Both the position numbers and the translations under genes were made by a program. From Sepiola atlantica (Eukaryota > Mollusca > Cephalopoda > Sepiida > Sepiolidae), in the NCBI GenBank assembly GCA_963556195.1, contig CAUVYP010000579.1, positions 1,674,001 through 1,738,000 of the forward strand: DNA of 64,000 nucleotides. Direction: 5' to 3'. A model generated the notes under the pieces. That model saw only the letters and a program-made list of their open reading frames with translations. It was not told where the DNA came from and did not search any database. Positions 11,959-25,163 of this stretch are shown in pieces (within the stretch, counting starts at the first letter, position 1; each line of letters starts with the position of its first letter).

Positions 11959-12888
11959 TTGTTGATGTTTTGCGTATTCAGTTTGTATCGACATATCTCC
12001 GGGAGTACAAGAGCTGAACTTCTGAAACTTGGTACTTCAGTAGAAAATGTGTGTCCGCTAATGTCTGCAAAGTTTCGGAGCACAATTCTTATAAATGTGG
12101 AAGTTATTAACAAAAGACCTATCAACTTTAAATCGCACTAAATTTTGTTTATGTTTTGCGTATTCAGTTTGTATCGACATATCTCCGGGAGTACAAGAGC
12201 TGAACTTCTGAAACTTCGTACATCAGTAGAAAATGTGTGTCCGCTATTGTCTGCAAAGTTTCGGAGCACAATTCTCATAAATGTGGAAGTTATTAACAAA
12301 AGCGATATCAACTTAAAATCGCACTAAATTTTGTTGATGTTTTGCGTATTCAGTTTGTATCGACATATCTCCGGGAGTACAAGAGCTGAACTTCTGAAAC
12401 TTGGTACTTCAGTAGAAAATGTGTGTCCGCTAATGTCTGCAAAGTTTCGGAGCACAATTCTTATAAATGTGAAAGTTATTAACACAAGCGATATACCTTT
12501 TAAATCGCACTAAATTTTGTTGATGTTTTGCATATTCAGTTTGTATCGACATATCTCCGGGAGTACAAGAGCTGAACTTCTAAAACTTGGTACTTCAGTA
12601 GAAAATGTGTGTCCGCTAATGTCTGCAAAGTTTCAGAGCACAATTCTTATAAATGTGGAAGTTATAAACAAAAGCGATATCAACTTAAAATCGCACTAAA
12701 TTTTGTTGATGTTTTGCGTATTCAGTTTGTATCGACATATCTCCGGGAGTACAAGAGCTGAACTTCTGAAACTTGGTACTTCAGTAGAAAATGTGTGTCC
12801 GCTAATGTCTGCAAAGTTTCAGAGCACAATTTGTATAAATGTGGAAGTTATAAACACAAGCGATATCAACTTAAAATCGCACTAAATT

Positions 12889-13074
12889 TTGTTGATGTTT
12901 TGCGTATTCAGTTTGTATCGACATATCTCCGGGAGTACAAGAGCTGAACTTCTGAAACTTGGTACTTCAGTAGAAAATGTGTGTCCGCTAATGTCTGCAA
13001 AGTTTCAGAGCACAGTTCTTATAAATGTGGAAGTTATAAACACAAGCGATATCAACATAAAATCGCACTAAATT
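12889..13074. repeat. Class H monomer (type copy)
   Basis: Class H is class G with G at base 127 (gcacagttct). Six copies are seen, at 12889, 15865, 20886, 23862, 28138 and 32787, each placed between an E and an F. The six copies trace repeated duplication of one E-H-F segment. Confidence 0.92.
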
Positions 13075-13632
13075 TTGTTGATGTTTTGCGTATTCAGTTT
13101 GTATCGACATATCTCCGGGAGTACAAGAGCTGAACTTCTGAAACTTGGTACTTCAGTAGAAAATGTGTGTCCGCTAATGTCTGCAAAGTTTCAGAGCACA
13201 ATTTGTATAAATGTGGAAGTTATAAACACAAGCGATATCAACATAAAATCGCACTAAATTGTGTTGATGTTTTGCGTATTCAGTTTGTATCGACATATCT
13301 CCGGGAGTACAAGAGCTGAACTTCTGAAACTTGGTACTTCAGTAGAAAATGTGTGTCCGCTAATGTCTGCAAAGTTTCAGAGCACAATTCTTATAAATGT
13401 GGAAGTTATAAACAAAAGCGATATCAACTTAAAATCGCACTAAATTTTGTTGATGTTTTGCGTATTCAGTTTGTATCGACATATCTCCGGGAGTACAAGA
13501 GCTGAACTTCTGAAACTTGGTACTTCAGTAGAAAATGTGTGTCCGCTAATGTCTGCAAAGTTTCAGAGCACAATTTGTATAAATGTGGAAGTTATAAACA
13601 CAAGCGATATCAACATAAAATCGCACTAAATT

Positions 13633-16236
13633 TTGTTGATGTTTTGCGTATTCAGTTTGTATCGACATATCTCCGGGAGTACAAGAGCTGAACTTCTGAA
13701 ACTTGGTACTTCAGTAGAAAATGTGTGTCCGCTAATGTCTGCAAAGTTTCGGAGCACAATTCTTATAAATGTGGAAGTTATTAACAAAAGACCTATCAAC
13801 TTTAAATCGCACTAAATTTTGTTTATGTTTTGCGTATTCAGTTTGTATCGACATATCTCCGGGAGTACAAGAGCTGAACTTCTGAAACTTCGTACATCAG
13901 TAGAAAATGTGTGTCCGCTATTGTCTGCAAAGTTTCGGAGCACAATTCTCATAAATGTGGAAGTTATTAACAAAAGCGATATCAACTTAAAATCGCACTA
14001 AATTTTGTTGATGTTTTGCGTATTCAGTTTGTATCGACATATCTCCGGGAGTACAAGAGCTGAACTTCTGAAACTTGGTACTTCAGTAGAAAATGTGTGT
14101 CCGCTAATGTCTGCAAAGTTTCGGAGCACAATTCTTATAAATGTGAAAGTTATTAACACAAGCGATATACCTTTTAAATCGCACTAAATTTTGTTGATGT
14201 TTTGCGTATTCAGTTTGTATCGACATATCTCCGGGAGTACAAGAGCTGAACTTCTGAAACTTGGTACTTCAGTAGAAAATGTGTGTCCGCTAATGTCTGC
14301 AAAGTTTCAGAGCACAATTCTTATAAATGTGGAAGTTATAAACAAAAGCGATATCAACTTAAAATCGCACTAAATTTTGTTGATGTTTTGCGTATTCAGT
14401 TTGTATCGACATATCTCCGGGAGTACAAGAGCTGAACTTCTGAAACTTGGTACTTCAGTAGAAAATGTGTGTCCGCTAATGTCTGCAAAGTTTCAGAGCA
14501 CAATTTGTATAAATGTGGAAGTTATAAACACAAGCGATATCAACTTAAAATCGCACTAAATTTTGTTGATGTTTTGCGTATTCAGTTTGTATCGACATAT
14601 CTCCGGGAGTACAAGAGCTGAACTTCTGAAACTTGGTACTTCAGTAGAAAATGTGTGTCCGCTAATGTCTGCAAAGTTTCAGAGCACAATTCTTATAAAT
14701 GTGGAAGTTATAAACAAAAGCGATATCAACTTAAAATCGCACTAAATTTTGTTGATGTTTTGCGTATTCAGTTTGTATCGACATATCTCCGGGAGTACAA
14801 GAGCTGAACTTCTGAAACTTGGTACTTCAGTAGAAAATGTGTGTCCGCTAATGTCTGCAAAGTTTCAGAGCACAATTTGTATAAATGTGGAAGTTATAAA
14901 CACAAGCGATATCAACATAAAATCGCACTAAATTTTGTTGATGTTTTGCGTATTCAGTTTGTATCGACATATCTCCGGGAGTACAAGAGCTGAACTTCTG
15001 AAACTTGGTACTTCAGTAGAAAATGTGTGTCCGCTAATGTCTGCAAAGTTTCGGAGCACAATTCTTATAAATGTGAAAGTTATTAACAAAAGACCTATCA
15101 ACTTTAAATCGCACTAAATTTTGTTTATGTTTTGCGTATTCAGTTTGTATCGACATATCTCCGGGAGTACAAGAGCTGAACTTCTGAAACTTCGTACATC
15201 AGTAGAAAATGTGTGTCCGCTATTGTCTGCAAAGTTTCGGAGCACAATTCTCATAAATGTGGAAGTTATTAACAAAAGCGATATCAACTTAAAATCGCAC
15301 TAAATTTTGTTGATGTTTTGCGTATTCAGTTTGTATCGACATATCTCCGGGAGTACAAGAGCTGAACTTCTGAAACTTGGTACTTCAGTAGAAAATGTGT
15401 GTCCGCTAATGTCTGCAAAGTTTCGGAGCACAATTCTTATAAATGTGAAAGTTATTAACACAAGCGATATACCTTTTAAATCGCACTAAATTTTGTTGAT
15501 GTTTTGCATATTCAGTTTGTATCGACATATCTCCGGGAGTACAAGAGCTGAACTTCTAAAACTTGGTACTTCAGTAGAAAATGTGTGTCCGCTAATGTCT
15601 GCAAAGTTTCAGAGCACAATTCTTATAAATGTGGAAGTTATAAACAAAAGCGATATCAACTTAAAATCGCACTAAATTTTGTTGATGTTTTGCGTATTCA
15701 GTTTGTATCGACATATCTCCGGGAGTACAAGAGCTGAACTTCTGAAACTTGGTACTTCAGTAGAAAATGTGTGTCCGCTAATGTCTGCAAAGTTTCAGAG
15801 CACAATTTGTATAAATGTGGAAGTTATAAACACAAGCGATATCAACTTAAAATCGCACTAAATTTTGTTGATGTTTTGCGTATTCAGTTTGTATCGACAT
15901 ATCTCCGGAAGTACAAGAGCTGAACTTCTGAAACTTGGTACTTCAGTAGAAAATGTGTGTCCGCTAATGTCTGCAAAGTTTCAGAGCACAGTTCTTATAA
16001 ATGTGGAAGTTATAAACACAAGCGATATCAACATAAAATCGCACTAAATTTTGTTGATGTTTTGCGTATTCAGTTTGTATCGACATATCTCCGGGAGTAC
16101 AAGAGCTGAACTTCTGAAACTTGGTACTTCAGTAGAAAATGTGTGTCCGCTAATGTCTGCAAAGTTTCAGAGCACAATTTGTATAAATGTGGAAGTTATA
16201 AACACAAGCGATATCAACATAAAATCGCACTAAATT
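13633..16236. repeat. 16-mer HOR, copy 2 (first 14 monomers)
   Basis: This matches 10657-13260 monomer for monomer, including the private D at 15493. Differences include the A at 14935, which has the C-like aatgtgaaag. Homology stops after the F at 16051, where C C G follow instead of D F. Confidence 0.88.
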
Positions 16237-18096
16237 TTGTTGATGTTTTGCGTATTCAGTTTGTATCGACATATCTCCGGGAGTACAAGAGCTGAACTTC
16301 TGAAACTTGGTACTTCAGTAGAAAATGTGTGTCCGCTAATGTCTGCAAAGTTTCGGAGCACAATTCTTATAAATGTGAAAGTTATTAACACAAGCGATAT
16401 ACCTTTTAAATCGCACTAAATTTTGTTGATGTTTTGCGTATTCAGTTTGTATCGACATATCTCCGGGAGTACAAGAGCTGAACTTCTGAAAGTTTGTACT
16501 TCAGAAGAAAATGTGTGTCCGCTAATGTCTGCAAAGTTTCGGAGCACAATTCTTATAAATGTGAAAGTTATTAACACAAGCGATATACCTTTTAAATCGC
16601 ACTAAATTTTGTTGATGTTTTGCGTATTCAGTTTGTATCGACATATCTCCGGGAGTACAAGAGCTGAACTTCTGAAACTTGGTACTTCAGTAGAAAATGT
16701 GTGTCCGCTAATGTCTGCAAAGTTTCAGAGCACAATTCTTATAAATGTGGAAGTTATAAACACAAGCGATATCAACATAAAATCGCACTAAATTTTGTTG
16801 ATGTTTTGCGTATTCAGTTTGTATCGACATATCTCCGGGAGTACAAGAGCTGAACTTCTGAAACTTGGTACTTCAGTAGAAAATGTGTGTCCGCTAATGT
16901 CTGCAAAGTTTCGGAGCACAATTCTTATAAATGTGGAAGTTATTAACAAAAGACCTATCAACTTTAAATCGCACTAAATTTTGTTTATGTTTTGCGTATT
17001 CAGTTTGTATCGACATATCTCCGGGAGTACAAGAGCTGAACTTCTGAAACTTCGTACATCAGTAGAAAATGTGTGTCCGCTATTGTCTGCAAAGTTTCGG
17101 AGCACAATTCTCATAAATGTGGAAGTTATTAACAAAAGCGATATCAACTTAAAATCGCACTAAATTTTGTTGATGTTTTGCGTATTCAGTTTGTATCGAC
17201 ATATCTCAGGGAGTACAAGAGCTGAACTTCTGAAACTTGGTACTTCAGTAGAAAATGTGTGTCCGCTAATGTCTGCAAAGTTTCGGAGCACAATTCTTAT
17301 AAATGTGAAAGTTATTAACACAAGCGATATACCTTTTAAATCGCACTAAATTTTGTTGATGTTTTGCGTATTAAGTTTGTATCGACATATCTCCGGGAGT
17401 ACAAGAGCTGAACTTCTGAAACTTGGTACTTCAGTAGAAAATGTGTGTCCGCTAATGTCTGCAAAGTTTCAGAGCACAATTCTTATAAATGTGGAAGTTA
17501 TAAACAAAAGCGATATCAACTTAAAATCGCACTAAATTTTGTTGATGTTTTGCGTATTCATTTTGTATCGACATATCTCCGGGAGTACAAGAGCTGAACT
17601 TCTGAAACTTGGTACTTCAGTAGAAAATGTGTGTCCGCTAATGTCTGCAAAGTTTCAGAGCACAATTTGTATAAATGTGGAAGTTATAAACACAAGCGAT
17701 ATCAACTTAAAATCGCACTAAATTTTGTTGATGTTTTGCGTATTCAGTTTGTATCGACATATCTCCGGGAGTACAAGAGCTGAACTTCTGAAACTTGGTA
17801 CTTCAGTAGAAAATGTGTGTCCGCTAATGTCTGCAAAGTTTCAGAGCACAATTCTTATAAATGTGGAAGTTATAAACACAAGCGATATCAACATAAAATC
17901 GCACTAAATTTTGTTGATATTTTTCGTATTCAGTTTGTATCGACATATCTCCGGGAGTACAAGAGCTGAACTTCTGAAACTTGGTACTTCAGTAGAAAAT
18001 GTGTGTCCGCTAATGTCTGCAAAGTTTCAGAGCACAATTTGTATAAATGTGGAAGTTATAAACACAAGCGATATCAACATAAAATCGCACTAAATT
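16237..18096. repeat. Irregular segment: C C G then A B C D E G F
   Basis: Two consecutive C monomers, at 16237 and 16423, break the usual order. The second is unusually divergent. The 7-mer starting at 16795 has a cluster of private changes: ctcaggga at about 17206, tattaagttt at 17370, cattttgta at 17559 and gatatttttcg at 17917. Confidence 0.85.
16423..16608. repeat. Divergent class C monomer
   Basis: Instead of the usual cttggtacttcagtag, this copy reads gaaagtttgtacttcagaag around 16488-16506, with changes at four nearby bases. Its tail is class C. No sister copy is seen elsewhere in the window, so it was not spread by the local HOR duplications. Confidence 0.85.
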
Positions 18097-20328
18097 TTGT
18101 TGATGTTTTGCGTATTCAGTTTGTATCGACATATCTCCGGGAGTACAAGAGCTGAACTTCTGAAACTTGGTACTTCAGTAGAAAATGTGTGGCCGCTAAT
18201 GTCTGCAAAGTTTCGGAGCACAATTCTTATAAATGTGGAAGTTATTAACAAAAGACCTATCAACTTTAAATCGCACTAAATTTTGTTTATGTTTTGCGTA
18301 TTCAGTTTGTATCAACATATCTCCGGGAGTACAAGAGCTGAACTTCTGAAACTTCGTACATCAGTAGAAAATGTGTGTCCGCTATTGTCTGCAAAGTTTC
18401 GGAGCACAATTCTCATAAATGTGGAAGTTATAAACAAAAGCGATTTCAACTTAAAATCGCACTAAATTTTGTTGATGTTTTGCGTATTCAGTTTGTATCG
18501 ACATATCTCCGGGAGTACAAGAGCTGAACTTCTGAAACTTGGTACTTCAGTAGAAAATGTGTGTCCGCTAATGTCTGCAAAGTTTCGGAGCACAATTCTT
18601 ATAAATGTGAAAGTTATTAACACAAGCGATATACTTTTTAAATCGCACTAAATTTTGTTGATGTTTTGCGTATTCAGTTTGTATCGACATATCTCCGGGA
18701 GTACAAGAGCTGAACTTCTGAAACTTGGTACTTCAGTAGAAAATGTGTGTCCGCTAATGTCTGCAAAGTTTCAGAGCACAATTCTTATAAATGTGGAAGT
18801 TATAAACAAAAGCGATATCAACTTAAAATCGCACTAAATTTTGTTGATGTTTTGCGTATTCAGTTTGTATCGACATATCTCCGGGAGTACAGAAGCTGAA
18901 CTTCTGTAACTTGGTACTTCAGTAAAAAATGTGTGTCCGCTAATGTCTGCAAAGTTTCAGAGCACAATTCTTATAAATGTGGAAGTTATAAACACAAGCG
19001 ATATCAACATAAAATCGCACTAAATTTTGTTGATGTTTTGCGTATTCAGTTTGTATCGACATATCTCCGGGAGTACAAGAGCTGAACTTCTGAAACTTGG
19101 TACTTCAGTAGAAAATGTGTGTCCGCTAATGTCTGCAAAGTTTCGGAGCACAATTCTTATAAATGTGGAAGTTATTAACAAAAGACCTATCAACTTTAAA
19201 TCGCACTAAATTTTGTTTATGTTTTGCGTATTCAGTTTGTATCGACATATCTCCGGGAGTACAAGAGCTGAACTTCTGAAACTTCGTACATCAGTAGTAA
19301 ATGTGTGTCCGCTATTGTCTGCAAAGTTTCGGAGCACAATTCTCATAAATGTGGAAGTTATTAACAAAAGCGATATCAACTTAAAATCGCACTAAATTTT
19401 GTTGATGTTTTGCGTATTCAGTTTGTATCGACATATCTCCGGGAGTACAAGAGCTGAACTTCTGAAACTTGGTACTTCAGTAGAAAATGTGTGTCCGCTA
19501 ATGTCTGCAAAGTTTCGGAGCACAATTCTTATAAATGTGAAAGTTATTAACACAAGCGATATACCTTTTAAATCGCACTAAATTTTGTTGATGTTTTGCG
19601 TATTCAGTTTGTATCGACATATCTCCGGGAGTACAAGAGCTGAACTTCTGAAACTTGGTACTTCAGTAGAAAATGTGTGTCCGCTAATGTCTGCAAAGTT
19701 TCAGAGCACAATTCTTATAAATGTGGAAGTTATAAACAAAAGCGATATCAACTTAAAATCGCACTAAATTTTGTTGATGTTTTGCGTATTCAGTTTGTAT
19801 CGACATATCTCCGGGAGTACAAGAGCTGAACTTCTGAAACTTGGTACTTCAGTAGAAAATGTGTGTCCGCTAATGTCTGCAAAGTTTCAGAGCACAATTT
19901 GTATAAATGTGGAAGTTATAAACACAAGCGATATCAACTTAAAATCGCACTAAATTTTGTTGATGTTTTGCGTATTCAGTTTGTATCGACATATCTCCGG
20001 GAGTACAAGAGCTGAACTTCTGAAACTTGGTACTTCAGTAGAAAATGTGTGTCCGCTAATGTCTGCAAAGTTTCAGAGCACAATTCTTATAAATGTGGAA
20101 GTTATAAACAAAAGCGATATCAACTTAAAATCGCACTAAATTTTGTTGATGTTTTGCGTATTCAGTTTGTATCGACATATCTCCGGGAGTACAAGAGCTG
20201 AACTTCTGAAACTTGGTACTTCAGTAGAAAATGTGTGTCCGCTAATGTCTGCAAAGTTTCAGAGCACAATTTGTATAAATGTGGAAGTTATAAACACAAG
20301 CGATATCAACATAAAATCGCACTAAATT
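18097..20328. repeat. 12-mer block, instance 2
   Basis: Same order and linked markers as 8425-10656, 9672 bp (52 monomers) away. The G at 18841 carries a private stop (cttctgtaac), the B at 18283 has tatcaacat, and the B at 19213 has agtagtaaatg. Confidence 0.87.
18841..19026. repeat. Class G monomer with in-frame stop
   Basis: An A to T change at 18907 (cttctgtaac) puts a TAA inside the otherwise open frame. Length is still 186 bp. It belongs to the 12-mer block; sister copies at 9169, 21816 and 25907 lack the stop. Confidence 0.9.
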
Positions 20329-22001
20329 TTGTTGATGTTTTGCGTATTCAGTTTGTATCGACATATCTCCGGGAGTACAAGAGCTGAACTTCTGAAACTT
20401 GGTACTTCAGTAGAAAATGTGTGTCCGCTAATGTCTGCAAAGTTTCGGAGCACAATTCTTATAAATGTGAAAGTTATTAACACAAGCGATATACCTTTTA
20501 AATCGCACTAAATTTTGTTGATGTTTTGCGTATTCAGTTTGTATCGACATATCTCCGGGAGTACAAGAGCTGACCTCTGAAACTTGGTATTTCAGTAGAA
20601 AATGTGTGTCCGCTAATGTCTGCAAAGTTTCAGAGCACAATTCTTATAAATGTGGAAGTTATAAACAAAAGCGATATCAACTAAAAATCGCACTAAATTT
20701 TGTTGATGTTTTGCGTATTCAGTTTGTATCGACATATCTCCGGGAGTACAAGAGCTGAACTTCTGAAACTTGGTACTTCAGTAGAAAATGTGTGTCCGCT
20801 AATGTCTGCAAAGTTTCAGAGCACAATTTGTATAAATGTGGAAGTTATAAACACAAGCGATATCAACTTAAAATCGCACTAAATTTTGTTGATGTTTTGC
20901 GTATTCAGTTTGTATCGACATATCTCCGGGAGTACAAGAGCTGAACTTCTGAAACTTGGTACTTCAGTAGAAAATGTGTGTCCGCTAATGTCTGCAAAGT
21001 TTCAGAGCACAGTTCTTATAAATGTGGAAGTTATAAACACAAGCGATATCAACATAAAATCGCACTAAATTTTGTTGATGTTTTGCGTATTCAGTTTGTA
21101 TCGACATATCTCCGGGAGTACAAGAGCTGAACTTCTGAAACTTGGTACTTTAGTAGAAAATGTGTGTCCGCTAATGTCTGCAAAGTTTCAGAGCACAATT
21201 TGTATAAATGTGGAAGTTATAAACACAAGCGATATCAACATAAAATCGCACTAAATTTTGTTGATGTTTTGCGTATTCAGTTTGTATCGACATATCTCCG
21301 GGAGTACAAGAGCTGAACTTCTGAAACTTGGTACTTCAGTAGAAAATGTGTGGCCGCTAATGTCTGCAAAGTTTCGGAGCACAATTCTTATAAATGTGGA
21401 AGTTATTAACAAAAGACCTATCAACTTTAAATCGCACTAAATTTTGTTTATGTTTTGCGTATTCAGTTTGTATCGACATATCTCCGGGAGTACAAGAGCT
21501 GAACTTCTGAAACTTCGTACATCAGTAGAAAATGTGTGTCCGCTATTGTCTGCAAAGTTTCGGAGCACAATTCTCATAAATGTGGAAGTTATAAACAAAA
21601 GCGATTTCAACTTAAAATCGCACTAAATTTTGTTGATGTTTTGCGTATTCAGTTTGTATCGACATATCTCCGGGAGTACAAGAGCTGAACTTCTGAAACT
21701 TGGTACTTCAGTAGAAAATGTGTGTCCGCTAATGTCTGCAAAGTTTCGGAGCACAATTCTTATAAATGTGAAAGTTATTAACACAAGCGATATACTTTTT
21801 AAATCGCACTAAATTTTGTTGATGTTTTGCGTATTCAGTTTGTATCGACATATCTCCGGGAGTACAGAAGCTGAACTTCTGAAACTTGGTACTTCAGTAA
21901 AAAATGTGTGTCCGCTAATGTCTGCAAAGTTTCAGAGCACAATTCTTATAAATGTGGAAGTTATAAACACAAGCGATATCAACATAAAATCGCACTAAAT
22001 T
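19027..22001. repeat. Second kind of 16-mer HOR, copy 1 (2975 bp)
   Basis: Order: A B C D E D F | C D(del) E H F | Aw B C G. It is 2975 bp because the D at 20515 lacks one base. The next copy starts at 22002 with the same order. It shares its first seven monomers with the 12-mer block at 18097, so the two annotations overlap. Confidence 0.87.
20515..20699. repeat. Class D monomer, 185 bp (compound deletion)
   Basis: gctgaacttctg has become gctgacctctg at about 20570-20580: one base lost plus one substitution. The same compound change is in the monomers at 27767 and 32416, so the three derive from one event. This copy also has ggtatttcag and, near 20682, aactaaaaatcg. The shift opens a chance 70-codon frame on the minus strand (20428-20640), which I do not treat as a gene. 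Confidence 0.92.
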
Positions 22002-24791
22002 TTGTTGATGTTTTGCGTATTCAGTTTGTATCGACATATCTCCGGGAGTACAAGAGCTGAACTTCTGAAACTTGGTACTTCAGTAGAAAATGTGTGTCCG
22101 CTAATGTCTGCAAAGTTTCGGAGCACAATTCTTATAAATGTGGAAGTTATTAACAAAAGACCTATCAACTTTAAATCGCACTAAATTTTGTTTATGTTTT
22201 GCGTATTCAGTTTGTATCGACATATCTCCGGGAGTACAAGAGCTGAACTTCTGAAACTTCGTACATCAGTAGAAAATGTGTGTCCGCTATTGTCTGCAAA
22301 GTTTCGGAGCACAATTCTCATAAATGTGGAAGTTATAAACAAAAGCGATATCAACTTAAAATCGCACTAAATTTTGTTGATGTTTTGCGTATTCAGTTTG
22401 TATCGACATATCTCCGGGAGTACAAGAGCTGAACTTCTGAAACTTGGTACTTCAGTAGAAAATGTGTGTCCGCTAATGTCTGCAAAGTTTCGGAGCACAA
22501 TTCTTATAAATGTGAAAGTTATTAACACAAGCGATATACCTTTTAAATCGCACTAAATTTTGTTGATGTTTTGCGTATTCAGTTTGTATCGACATATCTC
22601 CGGGAGTACAAGAGCTGAACTTCTGAAACTTGGTACTTCAGTAGAAAATGTGTGTCCGCTAATGTCTTCAAAGTTTCAGAGCACAATTCTTATAAATGTG
22701 GAAGTTATAAACAAAAGCGATAACAACTTAAAATCGCACTAAATTTTGTTGATGTTTTGCGTATTCAGTTTGTATCGACATATCTCCGGGAGTACAAGAG
22801 CTGAACTTCTGAAACTTGGTACTTCAGTAGAAAATGTGTGTCCGCTAATGTCTGCAAAGTTTCAGAGCACAATTTGTATAAATGTGGAAGTTATAAACAC
22901 AAGCGATATCAACTTAAAATCGCACTAAATTTTGTTGATGTTTTGCGTATTCAGTTTGTATCGACATATCTCCGGGAGTACAAGAGCTGAACTTCTGAAA
23001 CTTGGTACTTCAGTAGAAAATGTGTGTCCGCTAATGTCTGCAAAGTTTCAGAGCACAATTCTTATAAATGTGGAAGTTATAAACAAAAGCGATATCAACT
23101 TAAAATCGCACTAAATTTTGTTGATGTTTTGCGTATTCAGTTTGTATCGACATATCTCCGGGAGTACAAGAGCTGAACTTCTGAAACTTGGTACTTCAGT
23201 AGAAAATGTGTGTCCGCTAATGTCTGCAAAGTTTCAGAGCACAATTTGTATAAATGTGGAAGTTATAAACACAAGCGATATCAACATAAAATCGCACTAA
23301 ATTTTGTTGATGTTTTGCGTATTCAGTTTGTATCGACATATCTCCGGGAGTACAAGAGCTGAACTTCTGAAACTTGGTACTTCAGTAGAAAATGTGTGTC
23401 CGCTAATGTCTGCAAAGTTTCGGAGCACAATTCTTATAAATGTGAAAGTTATTAACACAAGCGATATACCTTTTAAATCGCACTAAATTTTGTTGATGTT
23501 TTGCGTATTCAGTTTGTATCGACATATCTCCGGGAGTACAAGAGCTGAACTTCTGAAACTTGGTACTTCAGTAGAAAATGTGTGTCCGCTAATGTCTGCA
23601 AAGTTTCAGAGCACAATTCTTATAAATGTGGAAGTTATAAACAAAAGCGATATCAACTTAAAATCGCACTAAATTTTGTTGATGTTTTGCGTATTCAGTT
23701 TGTATCGACATATCTCCGGGAGTACAAGAGCTGAACTTCTGAAACTTGGTACTTCAGTAGAAAATGTGTGTCCGCTAATGTCTGCAAAGTTTCAGAGCAC
23801 AATTTGTATAAATGTGGAAGTTATAAACACAAGCGATATCAACTTAAAATCGCACTAAATTTTGTTGATGTTTTGCGTATTCAGTTTGTATCGACATATC
23901 TCCGGGAGTACAAGAGCTGAACTTCTGAAACTTGGTACTTCAGTAGAAAATGTGTGTCCGCTAATGTCTGCAAAGTTTCAGAGCACAGTTCTTATAAATG
24001 TGGAAGTTATAAACACAAGCGATATCAACATAAAATCGCACTAAATTTTGTTGATGTTTTGCGTATTCAGTTTGTATCGACATATCTCCGGGAGTACAAG
24101 AGCTGAACTTCTGAAACTTGGTACTTCAGTAGAAAATGTGTGTCCGCTAATGTCTGCAAAGTTTCAGAGCACAATTTGTATAAATGTGGAAGTTATAAAC
24201 ACAAGCGATATCAACATAAAATCGCACTAAATTTTGTTGATGTTTTGCGTATTCAGTTTGTATCGACATATCTCCAGGAGTACAAGAGCTGAACTTCTGA
24301 AACTTGGTACTTCAGTAGAAAATGTGTGGCCGCTAATGTCTGCAAAGTTTCGGAGCACAATTCTTATAAATGTGGAAGTTATTAACAAAAGACCTATCAA
24401 CTTTAAATCGCACTAAATTTTGTTTATGTTTTGCGTATTCAGTTTGTATCGACATATCTCCGGGAGTACAAGAGCTGAACTTCTGAAACTTCGTACATCA
24501 GTAGAAAATGTGTGTCCGCTATTGTCTGCAAAGTTTCGGAGCACAATTCTCATAAATGTGGAAGTTATAAACAAAAGCGATTTCAACTTAAAATCGCACT
24601 AAATTTTGTTGATGTTTTGCGTATTCAGTTTGTATCGACATATCTCCGGGAGTACAAGAGCTGAACTTCTGAAACTTGGTACTTCAGTAGAAAATGTGTG
24701 TCCGCTAATGTCTGCAAAGTTTCGGAGCACAATTCTTATAAATGTGAAAGTTATTAACACAAGCGATATACCTTTTAAATCGCACTAAATT
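22002..24791. repeat. Second kind of 16-mer HOR, copy 2 (15 matched monomers)
   Basis: Order: A B C D E D F | C D E H F | Aw B C, then a G at 24792 that lacks the acagaagctg of the matching G at 21816. The D at 23490 is full length where copy 1 has the 185-bp form, so either the deletion arose after this duplication or it was converted back. Confidence 0.86.
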
Positions 24792-25163
24792 TTGTTGATG
24801 TTTTGCGTATTCAGTTTGTATCGACATATCTCCGGGAGTACAAGAGCTGAACTTCTGAAACTTGGTACTTCAGTAGAAAATGTGTGTCCGCTAATGTCTG
24901 CAAAGTTTCAGAGCACAATTCTTATAAATGTGGAAGTTATAAACACAAGCGATATCAACATAAAATCGCACTAAATTTTGTTGATGTTTTGCGTATTCAG
25001 TTTGTATCGACATATCTCCGGGAGTACAAGAGCTGAACTTCTGAAACTTGGTACTTCAGTAGAAAATGTGTGTCCGCTAATGTCTGCAAAGTTTCAGAGC
25101 ACAATTTGTATAAATGTGGAAGTTATAAACACAAGCGATATCAACATAAAATCGCACTAAATT
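24792..25163. repeat. G and F pair between HOR blocks
   Basis: Two ordinary monomers, G (24792) and F (24978), separate the 16-mer from the next Aw. The adjacency G-F-Aw also occurs at 17725-18096, just before the other 12-mer block. This suggests the pair moved with it. Confidence 0.8.

Larger units (their letters stand above)
10657..13632. repeat. 16-mer HOR, copy 1 (2976 bp)
   Basis: Order: A B C D E D F | A B C D E H F | D F. A private D at 12517 has gcatattcag and cttctaaaac. The same D lies exactly 2976 bp on, at 15493. The penultimate monomer, at 13261, starts gtgttgatg. Confidence 0.9.

Noticed and set aside
20428..20640. 70-codon minus-strand frame, also at 27680 and 32329
   Set aside because: It exists only where the one-base deletion in a D monomer shifts the reverse frame, so it is a by-product of the deletion.
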